From Acidobacteriota bacterium (GTDB taxonomy: Bacteria > Acidobacteriota > Thermoanaerobaculia > Multivoradales > JBCCEF01): a stretch of 64,000 nucleotides of DNA. This document shows, piece after piece, positions 24,726 to 35,319 of this stretch (position 1 is the stretch's first letter; every line of letters starts with the position of its first letter). The notes below the pieces were generated by a model. The model saw nothing but the letters and a program-made list of their open reading frames with translations. It did not search any database and was not told the DNA's origin. The stretch is from NCBI GenBank assembly GCA_039028635.1, contig JBCCHV010000001.1, forward strand, positions 1-64,000. Direction: 5' to 3'. The translations under genes were made by a program, and so were the position numbers.

Positions 24726-27267
24726 ATCTCGACGAGCGTCGCCGACGGATCGGTGTCGCCTCGGCGCTCCAGGGGTCGGCCGGCCAGGCGTGCTTGGGAT
24801 AGCGCCCCTGGAGCTCCTTGCGCACCTCGGCGTAGGTGCTGTTCCAGAATCCGGCGAGGTCGCGAGTGACCTGCTGGGGACGGAAATTCGGCGCCAGCAG
24901 GTGCAAGAGCAGAGGCACCCGGCCAGCGGCGACGGTGGGCGTTTCGTGCCAGCCGAAGAGCTCCTGGATACGGGCTTCGAGGATCGGCGGCTCGTCCACG
25001 CGATAACGAATCGCGGCGCGTCGACCGCTCGGCACCTCGATGCGCGCCGGCACCTCGCGATCGAGCACCGTCATGGCATCGAAGGGCAGAGCGCCCCGCA
25101 AGATGTCCAGGATCGGTCGGCGGGCGACAGCGCCGAGGTCTCGGCAACCTTGACAAAGGGACGGCAATAGCGGCTCCCAGAAGCCTTCGTCGATGGCCGG
25201 CAGGTCGAGCTCCGGGCGCCAGCGGCGCAGGCAGGCCCAGCGGGCGAGAAAGGACTCCAGGGGGTCGCGATCGAGCCCGAGGCTGCCCGTCAGATCATCT
25301 CGGACCGTCGTCACCAGCGCCTCCTGCGCTTGCTCCGGAGTCACCGCGATCTCGACCTCGGAGAGCGGCAGACCGAGGAAGAGGCGCTGTCGAAATGCCC
25401 TGGCGCGTCCGGCCTCTGCATCCCAGGCGACGCGCTCTTGCTCATCGATCAGGCGAGCGTCGATCAGACCCTCCGGGATCGGCTCGTAGAGCCACAGTCG
25501 GTCATCCCTCCCGGCTCGCGACTGGACCTCGAGAGCGAGAATCAGGCCCTGCGGGACGTGATCTTCGATCTCGACCGCTCTGCCGCCGACGCGCCGGCCG
25601 CGAGCGGCGCCGGGGCTGGCGCGCCGAACGGCGGTGAGGCGGTCCGGAAAGGCTGCCAGGAGGGCGCGGCGGAGGGCATCGGCCTCCCGGCCGGTCGGGC
25701 TCGATGGTTGGGACCCCGCACCTTCGACCTCGCTTTCATCCTGGGACAGGGTGCGGCAGAGCTGATCCCTCACCTGGAGCAGGTAGCGGGCGGCGCCGGG
25801 CCGAAATCCCGCCGAGGGCACCGAACCGCCTTCCGCGAAGTCTTCGAGGGCTTCGAGACGGGGCAGGAGAGCCGCGGCGCGCGCCCCCCTGGCGAAGGGA
25901 CTGCGCTCCGCCAGGAGAGCGGCGGCGAGAGCCCCGCGCCGACCGCAGCCGCCTCGCTCGGCGGTGATCAAGAGCGCTGCCAGGCGCGGCGACAGGGGCA
26001 GCTTCGCCATCCGCCGGCCGAGGGCGGTGAGACCGATGGCGGAGTGGGCTCCCAACTGGCCGAGGAGCTCGAGGGCCTGTCCGACACTGGAGGAGCGTGG
26101 GGCCTCGAACCATGGGAAACCTGCGGGATCCGGCTCTCCCCAGGCGAGGAGCTGGAGCACCGGACCGCTGAGGTCGATGCGTCGTACCTCCGGCGCGTCC
26201 CGTTCGCGCCGGCCACGCTGGTCGTGCTCGCTCCACAGGCGCAGGCAGCGGCCCGGACCGAGGCGGCCAGCCCGGCCCGTCCGTTGATCCGCCGCGGCTC
26301 GACTGATACGCACCAGCTCGAGACGGTTGAGGCCGGTGGCCGGGTCGAAGCGCAATTGCCGGGCCCAGCCCGAGTCGACCACCGTGGTGATGCCTTCGAC
26401 GGTCACCGAGGTTTCCGCCACGTTGGTGGCCAGTACGACCCGGCGCAGCGGTCCGGCGCGCAGGGCGCGATCCTGATCGCGCGGCGAGAGATTGCCGAAC
26501 AGCGGCACCAGATCGACCGAGGGGAGGTCTGCGAGGTGGCCGCGAGTGCGCTCGATCTCGCCGACTCCCGGCAGAAAGGCCAACACGTCGCCGCCGTTCG
26601 GGTCGTCGGCCAGGACACGCCGAATCGCCCGCGCGGTGCGGGCAGCGATCTCCCGCGGCGAGGGCGAGAGCTCGTCGGTGCCGGTGTCGTACTCGACCGC
26701 CACCGGATGCAGGAAACCCTCGCTTTCGACCGCCGGGCAGTCGCCGAGGAAGGTGGTGATGGGCTGCGGATCGAGGGTCGCCGACATCACCACCAGGCGC
26801 AGCTCGGGCCGGATCTCGCACTGCACCCGGCGCGCCAGGGCGAGGGCGAGATCGCTGTCCAGGCGGCGCTCGTGAAACTCGTCGAAGATCAGCGCGCCGA
26901 CCCCCTCCAGGAAGGGGTCCGCCTGCAGGCGCTGTAGCAGGATGCCCTCGGTCATCACCACCAGCCGGGAGTCTGCGCCGGCGCGGTGATCGAAGCGCAC
27001 CCGGTAGCCGACCTCTGCGCCGAGCTTGGCGCCGCGCTCGTCGGCGATGCGCCGGGCCGCGGCGCGGGCCGCCAAACGGCGCGGCTGAACCATCCAGACG
27101 GCGCCGAGGCCGGCATCGAGCAGCGCTGGCGGAACCCGAGTGGTCTTGCCGGCACCGGTGGGGGCGCGCAGCACCAGGGACGAGCCGTCTTGCAAGTGGC
27201 CGAGAATCTCGGGCAAGACGCCATCGATCGGCAGCGGGGCCGAGGGCGGAGGTCGCTTTGGGCTCAC
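24724..27267 (-). CDS. hrpB: ATP-dependent RNA helicase HrpB
   Basis: DEAH-family helicase of 847 residues, about the usual HrpB length. Seen: Walker A APTGAGKTT (about 35-43), Q-P-R-R-L-A-A-R, the DEFHERRLD box (a DEAH variant usual in HrpB), SATLD, and motif VI-type QRTGRAGRLGPG. The HA2/OB-like region and the HrpB C-terminal domain (LLLHLLAPNFRPQQVTRDL) close the protein. It starts at GTG 27267, overlapping the stop of the metallo-beta-lactamase-like gene as GTGA. HrpB's cellular role is poorly known; it is usually linked to RNA or ribosome handling. Confidence 0.93.
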   Translation of the reverse strand: MSPKRPPPSAPLPIDGVLPEILGHLQDGSSLVLRAPTGAGKTTRVPPALLDAGLGAVWMVQPRRLAARAAARRIADERGAKLGAEVGYRVRFDHRAGADSRLVVMTEGILLQRLQADPFLEGVGALIFDEFHERRLDSDLALALARRVQCEIRPELRLVVMSATLDPQPITTFLGDCPAVESEGFLHPVAVEYDTGTDELSPSPREIAARTARAIRRVLADDPNGGDVLAFLPGVGEIERTRGHLADLPSVDLVPLFGNLSPRDQDRALRAGPLRRVVLATNVAETSVTVEGITTVVDSGWARQLRFDPATGLNRLELVRISRAAADQRTGRAGRLGPGRCLRLWSEHDQRGRRERDAPEVRRIDLSGPVLQLLAWGEPDPAGFPWFEAPRSSSVGQALELLGQLGAHSAIGLTALGRRMAKLPLSPRLAALLITAERGGCGRRGALAAALLAERSPFARGARAAALLPRLEALEDFAEGGSVPSAGFRPGAARYLLQVRDQLCRTLSQDESEVEGAGSQPSSPTGREADALRRALLAAFPDRLTAVRRASPGAARGRRVGGRAVEIEDHVPQGLILALEVQSRAGRDDRLWLYEPIPEGLIDARLIDEQERVAWDAEAGRARAFRQRLFLGLPLSEVEIAVTPEQAQEALVTTVRDDLTGSLGLDRDPLESFLARWACLRRWRPELDLPAIDEGFWEPLLPSLCQGCRDLGAVARRPILDILRGALPFDAMTVLDREVPARIEVPSGRRAAIRYRVDEPPILEARIQELFGWHETPTVAAGRVPLLLHLLAPNFRPQQVTRDLAGFWNSTYAEVRKELQGRYPKHAWPADPWSAEATPIRRRRSSR

Positions 27268-28013
27268 GGGGAGGAGTGGTCTTCGGCCAAACGGCGGGTC
27301 GCGGGCAAGAGCTCGAAGTCGCCCGGCGGGCCATGTCCCGGCACGACGATGCGGGCCTGGGGGTAGCGCCGCTCGAGGCGGGCGATGGTGGCGGCCCAGC
27401 CCTCCGGCACCGCGTCTTCGAGATTGCCCAGACCCTTGGCGCCAGCCCTTCTCACCAGGCAGCCCCCGAATAGCACCCTGGCCTCCGCGAGCCAGACGAC
27501 GGCGTTGTCGGGAGTATGCCCGGGGCCGGGGTAGAAGATCTCGCCAGCCACTCCCCAGCCGTTGAGGGAGGCGCGGCGGAAGACCCGGTGGAGGGGCCGC
27601 GGCCAGCCACCGGCGACGGCGAGTCGGGCGGTGGAGCGCAGGCTCAGGGTTGGAATGCCGCGGTCGTGAACTTCGGCGATGCCGCCGAGCCGATCGTCGT
27701 GGAAGTGGGTCACCACGACGAGCTCGATGCGGCCGAAGCGCTCCGTCACGCGGTCGAGCAGCTCAACGGTCGCTGGCAGGCCCCAGGCGGTGTCGATCAG
27801 GATGACGCCGCGCTCAGAGCGCACGATCAGGCCATTGGAGGGAAAGGGTCCGATTCCCTCGAGCTCCTGATACGAGATGTGGCGCCAGACGCCGGGTGCG
27901 AGTTCCTCGATGCGCAGCTCGTCGGCGGTGAGCGATGCCGGCGGGACGAAGACCAGCAGAAGGACAAGTAGAGGCCATCGCGACAAGGCTGCCATGGGGC
28001 GATTATTCCCCAT
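27264..28013 (-). CDS. Predicted subclass B1 metallo-beta-lactamase
   Basis: A 249-residue exported zinc hydrolase. After a signal peptide (about 8-30) it carries all six zinc ligands in B1 order: H103-x-H105-x-D107 in THFHDDRLGG, H166 in GPGHTPDN, C185 in LFGGCLVR and H227 in VPGHG. B1 neighbours GLGNLEDA and NAVVWL are also present, so it looks like a real B1 enzyme rather than a glyoxalase-type MBL protein. The usual Lys after GGCLV is Arg188. That may change substrate binding, so beta-lactam hydrolysis is inferred. It is translationally coupled to hrpB, with no resistance genes or mobile elements nearby, and is probably intrinsic. Either ATG 28013 or 27995 may start it. Confidence 0.85.
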   Translation of the reverse strand: MGNNRPMAALSRWPLLVLLLVFVPPASLTADELRIEELAPGVWRHISYQELEGIGPFPSNGLIVRSERGVILIDTAWGLPATVELLDRVTERFGRIELVVVTHFHDDRLGGIAEVHDRGIPTLSLRSTARLAVAGGWPRPLHRVFRRASLNGWGVAGEIFYPGPGHTPDNAVVWLAEARVLFGGCLVRRAGAKGLGNLEDAVPEGWAATIARLERRYPQARIVVPGHGPPGDFELLPATRRLAEDHSSP

Positions 28014-28033
28014 GGCGCGCCGTCACGACAGCT

Positions 28034-28642
28034 TCAGCGAGCCGTCCAGGGGAAGGTCGCCTCGCGACCGCCACCGTAGCGCCGATTCGCCTCGTCGACG
28101 GTCAGGCGGTCGAGCTTCATCTCGGCCTGATGGCTTTCATCGCCGAGGCGGTAGCTCAGGGTGAAGGCCAAGCTGGTGGCGTAGCTGAAGATCGGAACCT
28201 GGGCAGGCTCCCATTTGGCGATGCCGCTCGCCGGTACCGTCACCAGATGGTCGAGCTCCGCGCTGTGGCGACCGAGAGTCACCGACTCCACCACGATCTC
28301 CATCGACTCGGGCTGCAGGTTGTGGAAATAGAGCGTGATCAGGCCACCGGCGCTGAGATCGTCGGGGCCGAGCAGGCCCATCGCTCGGCGAAAGTCGTAA
28401 ACGCCGGGAACGCGCTTCTTGATCTGGTCGACGACGGCGTGGAGGCCGACGGTCTCCCCGGCCAGGTACTGGGCGGTCTCGAAGTACTTGGAGTAGCGGG
28501 TGGTGGTGACCTTGCCGGTATCGCCGTCGACGGTGGTGACGGCGAGGCCGCCGGCGGAGCAGCCGGCCTGCAGCAGGCAGAGGGCCAGCAGGACAGAGAC
28601 CGGGCAGGGACGAAGACGGAGGATCGAGCTTCGAGCGGTCAT
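28034..28642 (-). CDS. Lipoprotein of unknown function
   Basis: A 202-residue protein. The N-terminus has a charged end, a hydrophobic stretch and lipobox LLQAGC (Cys28), so it should be a lipid-anchored envelope protein. The body is a soluble mixed fold with a beta-rich part (LITLYFHNLQPESMEIVVESVTLG) and no catalytic motif that I recognise. GGGAG-like sequence precedes the ATG. It lies 21 bp upstream of the metallo-beta-lactamase-like gene on the same strand and may be transcribed with it. No assigned family. Confidence 0.7.
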   Translation of the reverse strand: MTARSSILRLRPCPVSVLLALCLLQAGCSAGGLAVTTVDGDTGKVTTTRYSKYFETAQYLAGETVGLHAVVDQIKKRVPGVYDFRRAMGLLGPDDLSAGGLITLYFHNLQPESMEIVVESVTLGRHSAELDHLVTVPASGIAKWEPAQVPIFSYATSLAFTLSYRLGDESHQAEMKLDRLTVDEANRRYGGGREATFPWTAR

Positions 28643-28750
28643 GGGAAATCTCCCAGGGAAAGCTCACGGCGGCGGGCGTCGAGCCGGTGTCAATACGTGA
28701 TCGCGACTCGACCTTAGCATCCGTCCGCCGTCGGCCGAAGAGGGAGAAAT

Positions 28751-29167
28751 TCAGCGCGAGCCGCGCAGCTCTTTGCGAATCACCAGCTTCAGCCCCGACC
28801 ACACCTCGTCGACGGCGCACACCTTGACATCCACCAATCCGAGCGGCAGGGCGACCGCTCGCACCACATCCTCGGTGACGTCCGTCGGCACCTTCGAGGC
28901 CTTCTTCGGCCACGAGACCCAGAGGGCGCCATCAGGCCGAATACTTGCGAGGCACTGCGGAACCCGTCGTTCCAACACCCGGCGTTGGTCGCTGAACAGA
29001 TGCACCAGGTCGAGATCCCTACCCAGCCGACTGAGAATCCGAACCCTCGGCGGCAGCGGCGCCACCAGCTCCCGGTAGTGCTCCGGAGCATTCAGCAGCG
29101 CGACCCGAAAGCCCTCCTTGTAGCCGAGCTTGCGAGCCAGGGGAGTGGCGGAATATCCGGCAGGCAT
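28751..29167 (-). CDS. DUF3052-type protein
   Basis: A 138-residue cytoplasmic protein starting MPAGYSATPLARKLG, the hallmark opening of DUF3052 proteins. The middle has VDLVHLFSDQR and GALWVSWPKK-type blocks, and the end VCAVDEVWSGLKLVIRK matches the family's closing strand. The function is not known. A longer start at 29212 would overlap the tRNA gene, so ATG 29167 was chosen. Lies 34 bp downstream of tRNA-Glu on the same strand. Confidence 0.82.
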   Translation of the reverse strand: MPAGYSATPLARKLGYKEGFRVALLNAPEHYRELVAPLPPRVRILSRLGRDLDLVHLFSDQRRVLERRVPQCLASIRPDGALWVSWPKKASKVPTDVTEDVVRAVALPLGLVDVKVCAVDEVWSGLKLVIRKELRGSR

Positions 29168-29200
29168 GGGCGGGCGATGAGAATGGGTGGAAGAGAGAAA

Positions 29201-29275
29201 TGGTGTCCCCAACGGGATTCGAACCCGTGTTGCCGCCTTGAAAGGGCGGTGTCCTAACCCCTAGACGATGGGGAC
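29201..29275 (-). tRNA. tRNA-Glu (anticodon TTC)
   Basis: A 75-nt cloverleaf with acceptor GTCCCC/GGGGAC and discriminator A with encoded CCA. The anticodon stem CCGCC/GGCGG holds loop CTTTCAA (anticodon TTC), and the T arm is GGGTTCGAATCCC. No integrase or attachment duplication lies next to it. Confidence 0.97.
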
Positions 29276-29385
29276 ACGTAGATGCCGGCACCGGACGGTG
29301 TCGGCAGGAGAAACTGTAGCATGATTTAGGACGTAAGGAGGACCCTCGGCGGGGTGGTCAATGGACTCTCGATGGGAGGCATGGG

Positions 29386-29787
29386 ATGAGCAAGGGGACG
29401 CCTGAGGAGTTGGTTCGCCGGCTGAACGAGACTTGGCTGGCGGGGGATCTCGTGGAGTTGGCGGCCTGCTTCGATTCGGCGGCGGTTTTGCTGCCGCCGG
29501 GAGGTGGTGAGGCGATCGTGGGCCGCGATGGGATCATCGATGGCTATCGCCAGTACCTCGCCGCGGCGACGACCCATGAATTCGAGGTGCGGTCTGTCGA
29601 GACCTTCTCCTTCGGAGAGACCGCGGTGGTTCACCTGCGCTTCGAGGTCGAGTATTCGTTCGGCGAGGAGCGCTCCCGCGAGAGCGGTCTCGAGATCTAT
29701 GTGCTGCGCCGCGACGACGCTGGGTGGCGGGTGGTGTGGCGCGCTCAGAAGCCGCTGCCCGGCGATGCCGAGGGCGGGGAGGCATGA
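29386..29787 (+). CDS. NTF2-like (SnoaL/DUF4440-type) protein
   Basis: A 133-residue protein of the cone-shaped NTF2-like fold: PEELVRRLNETWLAGDLVELAACF, then GREG-like VGRDGIIDGYRQYL and beta strands ending YVLRRDDAGWRVVW. Members act as small isomerases, hydrolases or ligand-binding domains, and the few residues visible here do not decide. It overlaps the next gene by 4 bp, so the two are coupled. No signal peptide. Confidence 0.75.
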   Translation: MSKGTPEELVRRLNETWLAGDLVELAACFDSAAVLLPPGGGEAIVGRDGIIDGYRQYLAAATTHEFEVRSVETFSFGETAVVHLRFEVEYSFGEERSRESGLEIYVLRRDDAGWRVVWRAQKPLPGDAEGGEA

Positions 29788-30683
29788 TCACCAAGGGACG
29801 TCTGCTCGCCGTGGTGGTCGGTCTCGCCCTGTTGGTGCTGGGCTCTTACTGGCTCTTGGGCTGGAGCCGACTGGAGAGCTATCAGCCGGGTGATGTCGGC
29901 GCGTTTCAGGCTCCCTTTCGCACCATGGCGGAGCACAATCAGGTGATGCGGGGGAGGGAGTGGCCCTACATCCTGGAGCTCGAGGCAGCCTCGGGCGCTC
30001 TGCTCTACTTCGGTTCGCGCCATACGGACGATCCGACGGATCCCCAGATCGCCCAGATGGCGGCGCGCTGGGATGCCTTCAGTCCCACCGTTGCGCTCAC
30101 CGAGAACCGCCTCGGCCTGTTCATCGGGACGCCGGCGATGGGGATTTCGGCCTTCGGCGAGTTCGCCCAGGCGGCGGCCCTGGGGCGGCGCGACGATCTG
30201 CCGGTCTATAGCCTCGAGCCGACCTGGGAGGTGGAAGTGGCGGAGATGAAGGCCGCCTTTCCGGTGGCGGAGGTGACTCTCTTCTACACCCTGCGAGTGT
30301 TCATGAGCGAGCGTGGAAGCGAGCGCGACCGCGCCGCCCTCGACCGGCTGGCGAGCCACCTTCTCGAGAAGCGCGGCTCGCGTCCCGGTCTCGAAGGCTC
30401 GCTGCCGGATCTCGCTGCCTTCGATCGCCTGTGGGACGAGCGCTTCGGTGACCTCGGGCCTTGGCGCGAGCTGCCTCGCGAGGCCTGCGACCCGAGCGCC
30501 GAGCCGACCCGGCTGCAGGCCCTGGCGGTGCTCGCCAACGAGGTGAGGGATCGCCACGCTGCCCGGGTTCTGATCGACCTGGTGTCCCGCGGCGAGCGCG
30601 TCTTCGCCATCGCCGGCGGCAGTCACGTCGTCAAGCAGGAACCTGTGCTGCGGGCGGCCCTCGGGCTGTCGCAGGTCGACTGA
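29784..30683 (+). CDS. Membrane-anchored TraB/GumN-like protein (tentative)
   Basis: A 299-residue protein with one N-terminal membrane segment (about 8-26) and the rest probably periplasmic. Blocks LLYFGSRHTDD, TVALTENR and the C-terminal IAGGSHVVKQ resemble the G-x-x-H, Glu and G-x-x-H pattern of TraB/GumN/Tiki-type putative metalloproteases. The match is by pattern only. The start ATG at 29784 overlaps the NTF2-like stop. A hairpin terminator follows. What it cleaves, if anything, is unknown. Confidence 0.6.
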   Translation: MITKGRLLAVVVGLALLVLGSYWLLGWSRLESYQPGDVGAFQAPFRTMAEHNQVMRGREWPYILELEAASGALLYFGSRHTDDPTDPQIAQMAARWDAFSPTVALTENRLGLFIGTPAMGISAFGEFAQAAALGRRDDLPVYSLEPTWEVEVAEMKAAFPVAEVTLFYTLRVFMSERGSERDRAALDRLASHLLEKRGSRPGLEGSLPDLAAFDRLWDERFGDLGPWRELPREACDPSAEPTRLQALAVLANEVRDRHAARVLIDLVSRGERVFAIAGGSHVVKQEPVLRAALGLSQVD

Positions 30684-30723
30684 GGGCGCAGCCTTCGGTG
30701 ACCAGGTCGGGCGAAGGCCCTCA
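30681..30723. terminator. Hairpin between convergent genes
   Basis: TGAGG then GCCTTCG (30691-30697) pair with CGAAGGC (30712-30718) then CCTCA. The outer arm spans the TraB-like stop and touches the sigma-factor stop on the other strand. No T tract. Probably a shared 3' end. Confidence 0.6.
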
Positions 30724-31277
30724 GGGCAGGAGCTCGGAGCGCAGCCAGGCGCGCGCCGCCAGCCAATCGCGCTGCACCGTTTTGGTGGAGAGGCCGAGGG
30801 TGGAGGCTGTTTCGGCGAGGGACAACCCGGCAAAGAAGCGCAGCTCGACCACCTGGTGAGCCCGGGCGCTCGAGGCGCGCAGGCGTTCGAGGGCTTCGTC
30901 GAGGGCGACCAACTCGACATCCGCGCCCGGTGCCTGCAGCCAGGGCAGGACTTCCTCGATCGGCTCGCGTTTCTGCTCGCCGCCGCGCTTGGCGGCGAGG
31001 CGCTGGCGGGCGGCATCGACCAGAATCCGCCGCATGGTGACGGCGGCGGCGGCGAGAAAGTCCTGACGGTCGGCGGGTAGCAGCCGATGTTGATCGCTGA
31101 GCCGCACGTAAGCCTCGTGGACCAATGCGGTGGTCGACAGGGTGCGCTCCGGGCGCTCGCCGCGCACCTGGCGCCGGGCCACCGCCCGCAGCTCCTGGTA
31201 GAGCAGGGGAACGAGCTGGTCGAGGGCTTGGTCGTCGCCCTGGCGCAGGCGGGCGAGCCAGTGGGTGATGCCGGCGG

Positions 31278-31281
<4 letters not shown>
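30721..31281 (-). CDS. ECF-type RNA polymerase sigma factor
   Basis: A 186-residue sigma factor of the ECF group found beside Ser/Thr kinases. Region 2 contains YQELRAVARRQV and TTALVHEAYVRL. Region 4 is a helix-turn-helix, VVELRFFAGLSLAETASTLGLSTKTVQRDW. No anti-sigma gene is near. Instead the gene overlaps the TPR kinase by 4 bp (kinase first), which fits ECF groups whose activity is set by kinase phosphorylation. Target promoters cannot be read from here. Confidence 0.88.
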
Positions 31282-33668
<2,387 letters not shown>

Positions 33669-33748
33669 ACCTATGCCTGTAAAAGTCTACCGCTCGAATG
33701 TCCACTCTTCGCTGCCTTTTCCGCCATCACCGGAAAAGGAGGTTCTCA

Positions 33749-35173
33749 ATGCTCGGACGTTACGCAGTGCTCTTGGCTCTCATCGCTGTCCTGTGGAGTA
33801 GCGCCCCGATCTCCGGGGCGATTCTGGAGGTCACCACCGATGTGGATATGGATGCCGCGGATGGAAAATGCTCGCTCCGCGAGGCGATCCTGGCGGCGAA
33901 CCTGGACGCCACTTACCAGGAGTGCGATGCCGGCTCGGGTGTCGACCGTATCGGCTTCGCTCTCGAGCTCCCGGCCACCATCGTTCTGACCGACTCGCTA
34001 CCGGCGATCACCGGTCCGCTTCGCATCGACGGACCTGGTCGCGACCTCCTGACGATCGACGGCGACGACCAATTCCGCCCCTTCGAGCTCGATTCGCCGA
34101 CCGACGATGCCCTGCTGGTGGTGCGCGACCTCAAGTTGACGAACGGCCGGTCTTCGACCAGCGATTTCGGCGGAGCGGTTCGCATTGCGCCGCGCGAATC
34201 GGCGATCTTTCGGCGTGTCGACTTCGTCGCCAACCGCGCTGCCAACGGTGGCGGCGCGGTTTTTGTCGCCGCCACCAGCGGCACCACCGACCTGTCGACC
34301 TTCGTCACCTTCGAGGACTGCTACTTCCTCAAGAACCTTGCCGAAGGGCCTTCCGGCGGCGGAGCCATCCAGGCCTCGACGGTGTCGGAGGTGCGCCTCT
34401 TCGATAGCACTCTGGCCGGCAATCAGGCCCAGGCCGGCGCCGGCGGCGGGCTCGCCTGTCAGCGCTGCAGCGCCGTCATCGAGCGCAGCACCCTGAGCAG
34501 CAATATCGCCGACCAGTCCGGAGGTGGTGTCTTCGTGCTGGCCAACTCTGGGATCGAGGTCTCGCTCACCCTGCGTCACTCGACCATCTTCCGCAATATG
34601 GCGGGCGACCCGATCAACAACGGTGGTGGTGGCCTCAGTCTCTCTGGCAGTCAGACCACCCATCTGACCCTGGAGAACACCGTCGTGGCCGAGAATGTCG
34701 ACAGCACCTTTCCGGAGGATCCCGACGTCGCGTGCGGCTCGGCGGTCCAGCTGGTCGCGACCGGCTTCTCGTTTCTGGGCGCCAACGATGGATGCTCGTC
34801 CCTTTTTCCGGCGGCCAATCCGAACGGCGACGACAACTACGTCGGCACCGTGGCCGTCCCGCTGGTGCCGTTGCTCGGAGATCTCGTCTTCGACAGTGGT
34901 CTCGCGGTGCCGGTCCATTTGCCGTCGCTGGGGCCCATCTCACCGCTTCTCGACCAAGGCGACTGCCGAGGCGAGCGCACCGACCAGCGGGGCTTCGGCA
35001 ACCCGGTCACCGGCGGACGCATCGTCGACCTCATCCCGGTGTCCAATGCCGCCAACGGCGATGGCTGTGACATCGGTGCCATCGAGCGCAGCGCCGAGCC
35101 GATGCCGGCGGAGATCTTCAGCGACGGCTTCGAGAGTGCCGACCTCTCCGCCTGGACGGGGATCGAGAGCTAG
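33749..35173 (+). CDS. Secreted CSLREA/parallel beta-helix protein with DGFE..W tail
   Basis: A 474-residue secreted protein. The start at 33749 has AAGGAGG six bases upstream and a clean signal peptide (MLGRYAVLLALIAVLWSS); an earlier ATG at 33698 lacks a ribosome site. The CSLREA domain is visible as DGKCSLREAILAAN. The middle shows repeated short turns with Gly/Asn/Ala (RRVDFVANRAANGGGAVFV, STLSSNIADQSGGGVF), typical of right-handed parallel beta-helices of the choice-of-anchor type. The end is IFSDGFESADLSAWTG, the tail shared with the HAD protein. The TAG stop is part of the CTAG border of repeat copy C. Binding role unknown. Confidence 0.82.
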   Translation: MLGRYAVLLALIAVLWSSAPISGAILEVTTDVDMDAADGKCSLREAILAANLDATYQECDAGSGVDRIGFALELPATIVLTDSLPAITGPLRIDGPGRDLLTIDGDDQFRPFELDSPTDDALLVVRDLKLTNGRSSTSDFGGAVRIAPRESAIFRRVDFVANRAANGGGAVFVAATSGTTDLSTFVTFEDCYFLKNLAEGPSGGGAIQASTVSEVRLFDSTLAGNQAQAGAGGGLACQRCSAVIERSTLSSNIADQSGGGVFVLANSGIEVSLTLRHSTIFRNMAGDPINNGGGGLSLSGSQTTHLTLENTVVAENVDSTFPEDPDVACGSAVQLVATGFSFLGANDGCSSLFPAANPNGDDNYVGTVAVPLVPLLGDLVFDSGLAVPVHLPSLGPISPLLDQGDCRGERTDQRGFGNPVTGGRIVDLIPVSNAANGDGCDIGAIERSAEPMPAEIFSDGFESADLSAWTGIES

Positions 35174-35219
35174 CAGGCTGCCGAAAAAGTCCGCTTCGCG
35201 ACTTTTCCAGCGCTGCTAG
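35170..35219 (+). repeat. Solo 42-bp CTAG module, copy C
   Basis: CTAG at 35170-35173 and 35216-35219 bound exactly 42 bp, the same length as the left module of copies A and B, with few substitutions. It forms a hairpin AAAAGTC/GACTTTT and carries no right part. This shows the 42-bp unit can stand alone. Its left CTAG provides the TAG stop of the beta-helix gene. Confidence 0.85.
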
Positions 35220-35229
35220 GGACGAATCA

Positions 35230-35304
35230 GTGGTTCCGGCGGCCCTCTTCATCGACGGCTTCGAGTCCGGCACCAATCTGTCGTGGACCGGGCGGGTCCT
35301 GTAG
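35230..35304 (+). pseudogene. Orphan DGFE..W tail remnant
   Basis: A 24-codon open stretch starting at GTG 35230 and ending TAG. It codes for LFIDGFESGTNLSWTG, aligning without gaps to the tails at 24454 and 35114, but there is no domain in front of it. It is out of frame with the beta-helix gene. The frame stays open backward through the solo CTAG module. It looks like the last piece of a lost secreted protein, cut off by deletion or insertion of the module. Confidence 0.6.
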
Positions 35305-35319
35305 GCTGCGGCGCGGCTC

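Noticed and set aside
29168-29212. Longer DUF3052 protein starting at 29212
   Set aside because: It would overlap the tRNA-Glu gene and adds residues not seen in the family; ATG 29167 gives the expected start.
29201-29275. tRNA-Glu as an integration site for an island
   Set aside because: No integrase, no duplicated tRNA 3' end and no change in gene style on either side within the window.
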